DNA from: Schoenoplectus triqueter
Lineage: Eukaryota; Streptophyta; Magnoliopsida; Poales; Cyperaceae
Assembly: GCA_964058805.1 (NCBI GenBank)
Contig: CAXKVV010001841.1
Location: 1-32,360, forward strand
Reading direction: 5' to 3'
Length of the DNA: 32,360 nucleotides
The notes below the pieces were generated by a model that did no database searches, had not been told where the DNA came from, and saw only the letters and a list, made by a program, of their open reading frames with translations. Numbering within the stretch: the first letter of the stretch is position 1; the number at the start of each line of letters is the position of its first letter. Shown in pieces: positions 11,724 through 23,023 of the stretch. Position numbers and translations under genes: made by a program.

Positions 11724-12027
11724 TTTTGGAAAGCGTAGGGTGGGGAGTGCTGGAGTGGAGCTGCCGAGCTGGAGGAGACTGGAAGTGAGAATTTCAGTCC
11801 TGGGAGAAGCATCAAGGAACAGACAAAAGAAATCAAACAATGATTCGGTGCATATCTATCTCATGAAATCAATTAATCAAAGGGTTTTCATTCCTCACGA
11901 GCTCTCTCCAGTTTTGATGTACTGGACACTTCCTACAGCCATGTGTTCGCTTGTTAGGAAAGAAATCAAAGAATGATTCGGTGCATAACTGCATATCATA
12001 TCAAAATGCACCATGTATCAATTTGGA
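11724..12027. promoter_or_regulatory. 5' flank of the 5'-nucleotidase gene, with a 29-bp direct repeat
   Basis: This is the upstream region of the minus-strand gene. A 29-bp sequence beginning AAAGAAATCAAACAATGATT occurs at 11826-11854 and again at 11959-11987 with a single mismatch, 133 bp apart. I see no convincing TATA box. The repeat may be a local duplication or paired regulatory sites. The transcription start is unknown. Confidence 0.4.
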
Positions 12028-13060
12028 GGTGCCAATCCGTGGGTCGGGCGGATTCGGGTGTTGGATTGGGTCAAATTAACTCAATAAAATTATCAGGTCG
12101 GATTGAATCATGTATCAGATCATTTAGTATCGAATCGTTTTAAATTTCGAATCATATCAGGTCAGATTGAGTACAAATCATTTAGTCTCGGATTATTTTT
12201 GGCTTTTGATCGTATCAGATTGAGTTAGGTCAGGTATCAGATCATTTATTATTGAATCATTTTTTGTTTTAAGCCGAATGAGGTTGTTGAGTCGGGTCAA
12301 ATTTATTTAGTAGTTGTTATCAACTATAATATTTGTATATTTATTCATATATTATCATTGATAATGTTTATTATAATATATTCATTTTTTTTTTAAAATG
12401 TCTCGTATCTAATTTCTAAGTTATTTTGTTAATGTGCAATGATATATTTAAAAGATTAAAAATTTAAATTGAGAAAATATATATATATAGAATAGTCAAA
12501 AAAAAAAGTAATCAATGAATCAATCACTATCATAAATAAAAACTCAAGTTCATATTTCATATTCAGAAATTTTACCTACGAATAAAATTATCTCTGTATG
12601 CATCACTTTTAAATTTAAAGTGATGAATCATTTATTTAACTAGTTTTAAATCATAAAAAATATATAAATCACTTAAAAATCAAATATAATCAATATAATA
12701 TTTATTGTTATAATAACTTTATCATTGATGCATTCATTAATTAAGTATTTTTTTCATTATATATTATTATTTTTTAAATATGAATAATATATTTTCAACA
12801 ATCAAGCAAAAATATAAATATGTATATTCATATGAAGAATATTAAATTTAGAATATAAAATAAATATGAATATCTTAAATTGATACCAGAATATTAAAAT
12901 GAGTATCGGGCCGTCTAGAGTCAGATCATTTTTATTTTGAGTCATATCAAGTTGGACTAGATCGGCTATCATTGATGTCAGATCATTTTAGTTTTAGAAT
13001 CGTATTGAATCCGGACGGATTGGATAAATTTATCGGGTCGAGTCGAATTTTGCTACAGTG
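12028..13060. mobile_element. Non-autonomous element remnant with GGGTCGG-type repeats
   Basis: Both ends of this AT-rich block carry runs of GGGTCGG/GATCGG/CAGGTCGGATTGA words. At 12028-12300 at least three imperfect ~60-bp units (ATCAGGTCGGATTGAATC, then TCAGATCATTTAGT) follow one another, and similar words return at 12900-13050 (GTCAGATCATTTTAGTTTT, TATCGGGTCGAGTCG). The interior is AT-rich without coding potential. The words resemble the elements at the right end of the window. A 20-bp near-identical direct repeat lies at or just outside the two ends (12001-12020 and 13115-13134, 18 of 20 matches). Superfamily not determinable. Confidence 0.5.
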
Positions 13061-13229
13061 TCATTATGATATTAGATTTCCAACTTTCAAATTTTTTACA
13101 TGAATTTTTTTTTATCAAGATGCACAATGTATCATTTATGATAACAGATTTCCAAATTTCAAATTGCAAAATTTATACATGAAAATATTTTTTAACTAAG
13201 TAGGCAAACGTTCGCTTTAATATTTTCTT

Positions 13230-13915
13230 GAATCAGTGCCATATTTACCTTTAAATTGTTTTTAATTTTATATTTATCTATCGATTCTTTAATATATCAT
13301 ATTTACTCATCATAGATCATTTCATATTTAACCATATACTCTTTAATATACATAATATATCTTTAAACATTTTAATTTTTTTTCATATTTATTCATGAAC
13401 TCTAAAATATATTATTAAATTTATATATTTATCTAACATTAAAATATTTTTATATATACCCAATAATTATTTATCATAGTTTATACATGTTTAATATTTT
13501 ATATTTATTCATAAAATTAAATTTATTTAAATTGATTTGGATGAATATTATTTAATTATTTTCTTGATCTAACCCGATGTGACTCGTTCGGACTGGTTTC
13601 GAGACAGATCGAGAAAATTATATAATGTCTATCGAATCAAATTTAAATAAATTTAATTTTATGAATAAGTACAAAAATGTTGAAAGAGTTGAATAATACA
13701 TAAGATATTCTAAATATTTATTGGGTATATATTAATATATTTTATATATTATTTAAATTTATGAATAAATATAAAAGAATTTAAAGTGTTTGAGAATATA
13801 TTAGATATATTAAAGAGTATATGAGTAAATATGAAAGGATTCAAAAAGTTGATGGTTAAATATGATATATTAAAGAATTATGGGTAAATAGAAGAAGAGG
13901 TGAAGGTAATACGAT
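13230..13915. repeat. Long inverted repeat (foldback element), arms about 300 bp
   Basis: The left arm (about 13265-13570) and right arm (about 13605-13890) are imperfect reverse complements. Examples: TTCTTTAATATATCATATTT on the left pairs with AAATATGATATATTAAAGAA on the right; TATATACCCAATAA pairs with TTATTGGGTATATA; TTATTCATAAAATTAAATTT pairs with AAATTTAATTTTATGAATAA. The loop is short and contains GACTCGTTCGGACTGG. No coding capacity. Confidence 0.75.
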
Positions 13916-14470
13916 ATTAACTAGTGTAGATCCAAAGTATACCAAGGGGTCAATCGATTTCTGTTGGATTTTAAAAAATAGTGTTTTTAGACTAAAATTT
14001 TGTTAATCTGACCTCACTGGATTGTCTGAGTATTTTTCATTGAAAAAAATATTTAATATCATGAATAATAAAAAGAATTATGCAAAAAAATTAAAATATG
14101 AAGTCTTGAAGTCCCGTAAAGGAAATTTTTCTTTATCACTATGATTATTTATTATTTTGACTTTTATTTTTTTCTTATTTTTAATATATAAAAGATATTA
14201 TTTTAGTGATTTATTTAATATCCAATTAGTTAATGAATTTGAACCCGATAAGCTATTGAATCCGATTACTGATCCCCGACCAAAAACCTGCATCTGCCCC
14301 CGATATTAACCCTAGTTTTTTAAACAACGAAAAATATGCATGAGTTTAATTATCAAAATTATGATATAAATTCGTTGTGTAATGATATCTCCACTTTAAC
14401 AAACGACGCTAACGGATAAACTTCGAAATTGATAACAACATCCTCAAAAAACTACCGGAAGAGCAGCAAA
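13916..14470. other. AT-rich intergenic DNA
   Basis: No gene signal. A short GATCCCCGACC and CTGCCCCCGATAT patch at 14270-14310 resembles the ends of the neighbouring GGGTCGG-type elements. Otherwise nothing recognisable. Confidence 0.5.
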
Positions 14471-14759
14471 TACAGAAAATAGAAGAGCATAATTCAAACC
14501 AGATACAGTGAATGCAATCAATGACCTTTCTTCTTACCTGATTTTCACATTGATTTGCCTGATAGTAGAAAGGAACTGTTATTAATACTAAGAGCTTCCA
14601 GCAAAGAAGAAATTATACATAAAATATGTTTTGATTGTTTTCAATGTTACACAATAATTGCAACTCACAACCCCTAAACGGGTCCAGTAACATATACATA
14701 TTCCTATGTAAGGTCAACATCTTATTTGTTTCCTTTCTTTTAATTTAACGAGGTCAACT

Positions 14760-14891
14760 TCTAAATCCAGCTGCTCTCCTCTCCCTCTCTCTTCCTCCCT
14801 TCACAAATCTTCTCTGCCCAATTTCCATGAAATACCAAAACACCTAAAAGGATTTACAATTTTTCCAAACTAGTCCTCGGTGTTTTAACAA
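14760..14891 (+). promoter_or_regulatory. Pyrimidine-rich leader upstream of the HPAT exon-1 copy
   Basis: A CT-rich run (about 14770-14822, CTCTCCTCTCCCTCTCTCTT and similar) lies 70-120 bp before the ATG at 14892. This resembles a plant Y-patch or 5'UTR, and the complete HPAT gene downstream has a comparable CT-rich leader before its own ATG. It suggests that this exon has, or had, its own transcription start. No clear TATA box was identified. Confidence 0.45.
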
Positions 14892-15287
14892 ATGAAGACA
14901 GGTTTCTTCTTTGTTGTCATGATAGCCATAGGATCATGCATGGCAACCTACACTATCCTAACATCCTTGGTACCAGAACCCACAATCACGCCCGAATCCT
15001 CACATGTTGATTCAATCGATCCCGTGGTTTCAATGCCGGAGGAGATCAAGAACTTGGCAATAGGACCACTGAGGCCATTCCATGTGGCCTTGACAGCAAC
15101 AGCCGACCCATACAGTAGGTGGCAGTGCCGAATAATGTACTACTGGTACAAAGCGGCAAAGGCGCGGCCGCAGGGTTCAGCAGAGATGGGTGGGTTCACG
15201 CGTGTGCTGCACTCAGGAAAGCCTGATGGGTTGATGGATGAGATACCCACTTTTGTTGTGGACCCACTACCGCCCGGCATGGACCGG
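14892..15287 (+). CDS. Hydroxyproline O-arabinosyltransferase first-exon copy (alternative first exon or truncated duplicate)
   Basis: This open 132-codon exon starts with a hydrophobic signal-anchor (residues ~4-24) and a short stem. It continues with the N-terminal HPAT domain: FHVALTAT, WQCRIMYYWYK, MGGFTRVLHSGKPD, LMDEIPTFVVDPLP and GMDR. It ends at CGG before GTAAGC, a good donor, in phase 0, exactly where exon 1 of the complete gene at 18631 ends. Reading through the donor reaches a stop at 15312. I found none of the later exons (NRPWAFVQW, MAEPDH, PPWDLK and so on) between here and 18630. No frameshift or premature stop is present. Over the last 34 codons, about 17 differ only synonymously from the downstream copy and two change the residue (Gly/Asn and Pro/Ala), which indicates long purifying selection. 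It could be an alternative first exon spliced to exon 2 at 19903, or a partial duplicate that lost its 3' part. Confidence 0.8.
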
Positions 15288-18200
15288 GTAAGCATTCTTT
15301 CTTGTAAGAAGTAGCTAATTTTTGTTTTAAACTAGTAAAACTAAGTGTTCTTCTTTACGGGCAAGCATTTTTTCTTTGCATGAATTTTGGATCATGGCAT
15401 TAAAATAGTACAACTATTTGGGTTAATTTTGGTATATGATAAAAAAAAAGAAAATATTCTCAGGCCCCTTTATCTTAAGATTTACCTGATTTAATCAAGC
15501 GCCTGATGTAATGTACCATGTATCCCTTTCTTTTCTTTTATTTTTTTTAAGTAGAAAATGCTCTGTGTATAGAAAAAAAAAATCAAACTGAAATGCTGAA
15601 TACATACAGAGTACATCAAAATAGAGGAACTGGAAACCACTTCATGTGATAATTGTGTTAAGTTAGCTCTTTTTTTTATAAAAATGATGAGAGTCTAGCT
15701 AAGTTAGTGGTTTCTGGTTAATTCACAAAAGATCTAATTAAGAAAATTGATGCAATTACATATATATAGGATTTACACTACCATAACAAGTAATTTAAAT
15801 CCGGAATTTTCTGAGTTAAATCCCACACTGGATCAGAAATTTTGCTAATTTTGTGTTGACCTTAATACGCCAGTCGGTATTGTCCCTAGTTGGGCTAAAA
15901 TGGGCCGTGTTATACTGGAATTGAAAATTTAAAAGTTTTAACTGCATCATAGTTTAAAATTTCAAATTGTGAAGTGTGGATCTTAATAGGCCGTATTCTA
16001 GCGGTCCGATCTATGGCCCGTTTGGTAAGTACCATGTCGTATATATGGCACCATTTCAATAACAGAGCCATTTTATTATTATGTTTTTTTTTTGCCATGA
16101 CACGAAAACATGCTTATTAATTAATATGGGAAATTTACTATTAATTTATGTTTTTTTATTACTATCTTATTTTTTTGACAAAATAAAATTTCTAGCACAA
16201 GAGCACATGACATGATTCCACCATGCGTGGTGTTAGTACTTCATTCGGTTTTACAATTTTTAAAAATCAAAGGCGAACCCAAATTATTTTCACGACCTCT
16301 GAAGTATATTTTCTTTTGAGGAAACTCTGAACCTATATTTATACAATATATTACAAAAATATGCTTTGATTTATGATGGATCATAAAGCATCAGGTCTTG
16401 GATCGCCGTTTGAATTTGCTCAAGTTAAACTGTCAAAGTAAGACTCAATCTCTGTGGCGCAACTTCTCATCTCGTCTCCAAATGTGAATAGATAAAAAAT
16501 TCAAAAAAATAGAAAAAAAATTATAAATATGTTTTCTTTTATTTGTAGATTGATAGCTCGTCAAATTTTATGTAATTTCATTAACGTTTGATAGTCCATC
16601 AAAGACCGTTAATTTTGAACCATTATAAATATTAGTGAAAGACCGTTAAATTTAATTATCTTTGATGAAATATCAAACTTTAATGAAAATACATAAAATT
16701 TGACAGGCTATCAATCTACAAATAAAAGAACATATTTATAAACTTTTTTTTTAATTTTTTGGAATAAATAACAAAATCCTATTCTTCTCCAAAAATAACA
16801 ACAAATTTGGAGCCTCTCATCTCAAGAAAAGTTCTGACAATTCTTTTATTAGAACAAAAACAAGTAAAGAACGAATAAAAATTAAATAAAAATACTTTTA
16901 AAAGACAATTACTAAAAGAATAAATAAAAAATTTAATAAGGAGATAATTTTAGTGGATTCAAAATTTCGATATGAGTATTTTTGTTTTAAGTGAAATATT
17001 CATGTCGCATCCACTAACAATGCTACTCAATTATCCCAATCAAACAAGGAGAAACATTCTGCATATATTTCCACTTGTGTTGGTCAGAGAGAGAGAGGAT
17101 TAGATATAATGATATATCATATTTAAATATACATAGAAAATCAATGTTGCCTTCCCTTTTTCCTGTTTGGCCTTTAATTTGGAATATATTATTTTGTTTA
17201 TTTCTAGTATTATTCTATCCAACCACTTTATTCATTGAAGAAATGTCAGAGTGTTGAATTTTTTCTATCTCGGTTTCAAAATCTTTAATAAAAAACACAT
17301 TTAGTTTATTTTTTTAACAGCTTATATTTATTTTTTGAACGGTTGTGTATCATAATTTGAGACTAAGGAAGACCTCATGCGCTATTTGATCAGCATGAGC
17401 AATCATATTTTTTAAATATTTTAATTTTGCTTAGTTTTTATTTCCTTCTATTACAGTACGATTTAGGAAGTAGGTAATAATATAATTTTTGAAAACTAAA
17501 TTTATATAAAAAAAATTATCCACTAACCTTAACTCTGTACTAAATACTCAACTATACAAGATTAGTTTATTTTCCTCCCCTTTCGTTTCTTTTCAACTAA
17601 ATCATAAAAAATAATATGAATGAGATCATTAATTATTTGACCCTCAGTATTCTAAAAAGCTATTAATATAACAAAGAGTTTTACTTTTTTTTCTCGTTTT
17701 GTATAATATGTACTTCATAAATAATACAAAATCTTCTTTGATATAAACAATAATACAAAATCTACATGGGTCATTATTATCTTTCACCACCCTCTATGGA
17801 AATTTAATTAACGTGGATTGAGTACATTGATGTAATGATGTGTGTCAGAAGCCACCAATGCATCGATAAAATAAATCATTCAAACCTCCATTTATAAGAA
17901 CTGCTACAAGGACCAAACCAACTTTTATCCCAACTAGCCAGTAGCCATCGGCTGTTGGGTCCAATTATAAGTTATTTGGGTATGAGCAATTGGATCCATT
18001 GGTATTATTGGGCCCGTCTATAATATTTTTCTATGATATTTCTTTAGTTGGTCGTTGTCTCAGACTCTCACTGTTTGTTTTAAAAAGAACCGAAAAAGCA
18101 CAAAAAAGTAAACATAAATTTAATATGAACAACTACGATTCTATGTATGATGATGACACCATCGTCCATGTAACATATTTTTTCTTTTTTATTATTGGAG

Positions 18201-18480
18201 AATTCCATGTAACATGTTACTTTCAGGCGCTTCTCTTTTTCTTTTGCTTGAAGTATAATAGTACCTTAATCATCCATCATCCATTAGGACCATTACAAAC
18301 ACCATTGCGTATATTTTTATATTGCGTCCATTGTTCATCTATTTTGTCTGCTATCATTTATCAATTGGATTTTAGCACTCCAGTTTTACTTAAAACGGCG
18401 GTATCCAGTCGATAGTAACATAGTCCGATTTTGTGAGTTATGACTTGTGATTTTGAGGCTAATTTGTTTATCGTTCTCTC
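15288..18480. other. AT-rich region between the two HPAT first exons
   Basis: About 3.2 kb without a supported gene. Apart from the foldback element at about 16500-16770, it is AT-rich DNA. The short open frames (for example 17075-17257 and 17990-18415) show no family resemblance. If the upstream exon is spliced to the downstream gene, this is intronic. Confidence 0.6.
16500..16770. mobile_element. Foldback MITE, copy 2
   Basis: An almost palindromic element. The left arm (TTTATTTGTAGATTGATAG, then GTCAAATTTTATGTAATTTC) pairs with the right arm (CATAAAATTTGACAGGCTAT, then CAATCTACAAATAAAAGAAC). The centre carries GATAGTCCATCAAAGACCG as in copies 4 and 5. The terminal GATCACTTGACAAT ends seen in the best copies are not recognisable here. 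Non-coding. Confidence 0.7.
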
Positions 18481-18647
18481 CAGTTTTAAATGAAAGGTTT
18501 CTTAATTTATTTCTTTCTTCCATTCCGAACTCCGTCATTTGTCGAACCAAATCTCTTTCTTTCCCCTCCCTTTCCCTCCTCTCGTCTCTGTTCCTCTCCT
18601 TTTCTCTGTCTAAAGGCCGCGTCTTTCGCCATGAATCCAGCTCGTAA
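18447..18647 (+). promoter_or_regulatory. CT-rich 5' leader of the HPAT gene with an upstream open frame
   Basis: The 18530-18615 stretch is strongly pyrimidine-rich, as is common around plant transcription starts. An ATG at 18447 opens a 66-codon frame that overlaps the main start (18631) out of frame, and an ATG at 18490 is in frame with the main start and would add 47 residues. Either matters only if transcription begins upstream of them. The CT-rich tract suggests a start downstream of both. Confidence 0.4.
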
Positions 18648-21600
18648 GAGCTTGGGAGGAAGCGGCGGAGGCAAACTCTCCCCTTTCCTCCTCCTCCTCA
18701 TCACCATTATATCGTGCTTCGCTACATACAACATACTCTCCCCCTTCATGAAATCTGACAACACCACAGATTCCGGAGATGCATCCATAACGGACCCTAT
18801 AGTCTCCATGCCGGGGCAATTGAAGGGATCCGGTGTGGCAGGCCAGAAGCGACTCTTCCACGTGGCGCTCACGGCCACCGACGCGGCGTACAGCAAGTGG
18901 CAGTGTCGGATCATGCACTACTGGTACAAACAAATGAGAGACAAGGAAGGATCCGAGATGGGCGGGTTCACTCGGGTCTTGCATTCGGGTAAACCTGACA
19001 ACTTAATGGATGAGATTCCCACTTTTGTAGTGGACCCGCTACCAGCTGGGATGGATCGGGTGAGAATTTTTCTCCTCTTTGGATTCTGACTGGTCGATTT
19101 GAGTCAAGAAACTCATTTCTTCCAATGTAGATGAAAACACTTGTCTTGATCCTATCGAATTTGATACTCGGTAATTTATGTTGATTCCGATGCTCCGTTG
19201 TTATAAATGCTCTTGACCACCATTAGTGTCTGAGAGAACGTGAGAGTTTGATATCTGAGATTCTTCTGGGGTTCTACGATTTGTTTTCTCGTTTTTTTGT
19301 TGGAAAAGTACTTCAGTTTCTAAAATCACATTCTTTGGAAAAAAAAAAGATCGTCTCTTTCTGGATATTGCTGAGTGCATCATATTTGTCTAGTGGGTCT
19401 ACATGCAATTTGAATTTACCTGTTTGTTTTTCATTAAAAAAAAGATATTATAATTACATGACTCAAGTAGTAATTCTTTTAGGATTTTCTCTCCTGGCAG
19501 CTGTTCCCACCATTTTCTATTGTTTTATTGTAATTACATATTCTTGAGCTAGTTATTTGTAGATGTACTGTCTTTCAGTTGTACTGTTTTACTGTTTACA
19601 GCCCTTCACTGCTTTCTTAGCATATTACTCTTTCATGGTGGTGTGGACCATGGACCAGTTGAGTAATGCCTGTCAGATCATATTTTTTCTCATGATGAAG
19701 TTAATGAGAGTTACTTGTTGGAATTTGGGAGCTATTCGCTCTGTTAGGAAGTGCATGGAAAGTAAGATAGAGTACTTACTGTAACATGGTAGATTGATTT
19801 CTAATCTTAGGTTAAATTGTTGCTCTTTGTCATTTTATCTACTCTTTATTTGCACTTTGATCTTTTTTACAATTTCTCTATTTGATTCTTTTTTTTTTGT
19901 AGGGATATATAGTACTGAACAGACCTTGGGCATTTGTGCAATGGCTTAAAAAGGCAAAAATAGAAGAAGAGTATGTGCTTTAATTTTTTATGTTATTTTG
20001 CTATATTTTGTTTTTCTTTCTGGGAGATCATGTAGACATTGTCAAGATAAGTGTATTGGTTCAAATTCCATGTTAGTATTGACACGGTACAAATACCAAC
20101 CTACATGTGTGGATAATAGCTGATACTGCACTGATACCAAGTCTATGAATGATTTACACCAATTTCTGGTACAAGTACAGCCTTAATATGCATTTCTTGG
20201 GAGTTCTTTTACTTTGGGTATTCTTTTTAAATCAACTAGTATTTAGGTGTAGATGGATTAATGGTGTTCTTAAAGGTAATAATGATGGTTGACCTAAAAG
20301 ATAACTTTTCCAGTTCTACGTTTTCAGTGCTTTTAAGAATTAATTTTCATTTTAATAAGACAATAACAATGTGTATATTAAATTGAGTAATGCTGCTGCT
20401 ATATGAAAAATGGCCCCTTGTGCATAAAGATGATAAATGTGCTTTGTGCCCATCTGTCTTAATTTATTTTGGAAAATTATACAACTACTCTCCGCCCCCT
20501 TTATCTCTAATAGTGAGAAATAAAGGATGGTACAATGATTGTAACATCCTAATTCCTAACAGTGTTTTGAGCTCTCTTTTTAAGAATGATGTATTTATTA
20601 TATATGGTACAACAATTTGGGGAGAAGGATGGTTGTGAGTTTCTGAGGGTCACGATACTTTTAAAATTTTTATTTACCATGATGCCGTTTTGTGCAGCTA
20701 TATACTAATGGCAGAGCCTGATCATGTATATATTAAACCTCTTCCAAATTTGTCACGGGGTGACAACCCTGCAGCTTTCCCTTTCTTTTACATAACGCCA
20801 GCTCAGCATGAGAAGATAATTCGCAAATTTTATCCTGAGGAGAAAGGCCCGGTGTCAAACATTGACCCCATTGGCAACTCTCCGGTTATTATAAAGAAGG
20901 TAGTCATGGTTACTTTTAATTGCTTAAAGTATTTTTGTTATTTGGGAGATATGTACCCTTGTAAAACCTTATTATCTCACATAGAGATCTGCAAATTCTG
21001 CAAAGTAGAGACCTTGGTTGCATACTCCGTAACCATGGCAAAGTAATGACAAGGGTATAATACTTTATTAATTTTGCGGGGCACTGTGATATTTTGGTTG
21101 ATTTTTAGGCCCCTCTTACTATTTCATGTTTTGCCAGGAATATGTGTTATTTTTGGGTTTTATGGGGGTACACACCAAAATTCTACCTTTTATTTATGTG
21201 AACTTTTCATGTCTTTTGAATTGCCATTTTTTCTTGGTAGAATAATTATTCACCTTTGTGTGATTTTTAGTGTAGAAAATTTCAAATTGTGTCCTGCCCA
21301 ATATATTTCTGAAGTATGACTTGATATCTCATCCATTAAAATGGTCAACATCCAATATCAAGGCATCAAATATTTTATAGTTGTGGGTTTGCTACCATAA
21401 ATGGAGTTGGACCAAAAAAATCATAGTTGGTGGGCATTAAAAACAATATTTGGAATGAATGTGCATTAACTACTTTGGGTATCTGTTTGCATTAAATAGG
21501 ATTTGCTGATATCTGTTTATCACTCTCTCAATTACAGTCAATGCTGGAGAAGATTGCTCCAACTTGGATGAATGTATCAATAAAAATGAAAGAAGATGAA

Positions 21601-23023
21601 GAAACTGACAAGGCCTTCGGTTGGGTCTTAGAGATGTATAACCACATCTTTTATATTGATATGATTCTTACTTTCTTTGAATTTTGTACTAAGGATTACT
21701 TTACTTATATGGCAGTACCAGTACCAGACTGATTACATTATTAATGAATCTGATCTACCTTGATGAAGCCTCAAATTGGTGCCTTAGATGGAAAATGGGG
21801 AACCAAAATGGACTACAAAGAAACCCAATAAGTAAAGTGAACAACTAGCAAAGTATGGCATGGAGTAGACCAGCATCTGCCAATATTCTAACAGTACTTT
21901 TGTTAATAGTACTTTTTGTTCAGGTATGCTTATGCTGTTGCTAGTGCATTGCATGGTGTGCAACATGTTCTTCGTAAAGATTTTATGATTCAGGTGCATA
22001 TATGAAAGAAACTTAGTAATCTCCTTCATATATGCTTTTTGTTCAGGTATGCTTTTGTTAATAGTACTTGATGGTTGTTGTTTAATGCAGCCTCCCTGGG
22101 ACTTGAAACTTGGTAATTCATATATTATTCACTTTACTTATGGATGCGACTACAATATGAAGGTATGAACTTGCTGGTAGTAACTAATCTTCAATCTTGA
22201 TAGGAACAAGCTAGTGTAATCCACTGCTTGGCTGGTTTGGTGCAGGAGGAAAGTACCTCCCCGCAAAAAAAAAAGTAGACCCCAATCCTACGCTGATCTC
22301 CCAAATAAGGAAATTGGAGAGAAATAAGATCTGGTTGGCCCTCTAGTGGAATATGAGTTGTGTTTGGTATGGTAACACTTCGTAACCATATTGCGGTGCA
22401 AAATTATGCAATACTGTCTATAGTGAAAAAGTGTGTAGCTAAAATGTTTAAAAAATTAACTAAGTGGGCCAGGCAGGTAAAATATTGGATGTTATTATCT
22501 TTACACAGTACCTATGTAATATGTCTAATATATTATGTGCTGTTTTTCAGGGTGAACTGACATATGGAAAAATTGGGGAGTGGCGCTTTGACAAGAGATC
22601 TTACCTCAGCGGGCCTCCACCAAGAAATCTTACATTACCGCCTCCTGGTGTACCAGAAAGTGTGGTATGTATCTGTGCAACTTTTTTTTCAACCTCCTAA
22701 ACTATCTTTTGTTGATCTCATTTTAATGTCTGTTTTGATCAAGTAAAGAACCAAAAGTTCCAGGAAAAAAGAGATTGGTATACAGAGATCAATTGATTTT
22801 TGGGCTCAAAAATATCATTTTACTGTCTGCAGTGATGACAACTAGCATGTATAACTTATTAAAAAATAGTAGTTTGATTTGACCCTGCCAACTGTTGGTC
22901 TAACCTTTTTAATAAATATGATCCTTTATTTAATTTTGTTATTCGTTTTTATCCTAGGTCACATTGGTAAAAATGGTAAATGAGGCTACGGCGAATATAC
23001 CTGGATGGGATGATGGGAGATAG
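18631..23023 (+). CDS. HPAT: Hydroxyproline O-arabinosyltransferase (HPAT, glycosyltransferase family 95), 8 exons
   Basis: Exons: 18631-19059, 19903-19970, 20698-20899, 21538-21635, 21924-21993, 22091-22162, 22551-22664, 22958-23023 (stop TAG). This gives 1119 nt and 372 aa, with all junctions GT-AG and in phase. Known role: a Golgi type II membrane enzyme that adds the first L-arabinofuranose to hydroxyproline in extensins and small secreted peptides. Seen here: a cytosolic tail with basic residues, a membrane segment at about 17-36, a low-conservation stem to about 72, then the catalytic domain with FHVALTAT (76-83), WQCRIMHYWYK (90-100), MGGFTRVLHSGKPD (110-123), NRPWAFVQW, MAEPDH (170-175) and PPWDLK...HFTYGCDY (290-310), ending GWDDGR. 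Length is normal for the family. Met1 at 18631 was chosen because it directly precedes the anchor. It may share exons 2-8 with the exon at 14892. I cannot say which HPAT paralogue (1, 2 or 3) it matches. Confidence 0.95.
21898..22069 (+). repeat. Local duplication of the exon-5 acceptor region inside intron 5
   Basis: The 20-bp sequence CTTTTTGTTCAGGTATGCTT at 21912-21931 spans the true exon-5 acceptor (AG at 21922-21923) and the first exon bases. It recurs exactly at 22035-22054 in the following intron. A TTTGTTAATAGTACTT sequence accompanies both copies (21898-21914 and about 22054-22069), but in the opposite order. The second copy is a decoy acceptor: its use would lead to an early stop in the frames I checked. 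Confidence 0.8.

Noticed and set aside
11485..11976. 163-aa plus-strand frame
   Set aside because: Antisense shadow of exon 1 of the 5'-nucleotidase, where base composition keeps it open.
18507..18984. Minus-strand frames of 124 and 135 aa
   Set aside because: Antisense shadows of HPAT exon 1 and its CT-rich leader.
19248..19784. Plus-strand frames within HPAT intron 1
   Set aside because: Intronic, hydrophobic low-complexity translations without homology; exons 1 and 2 join cleanly without them.
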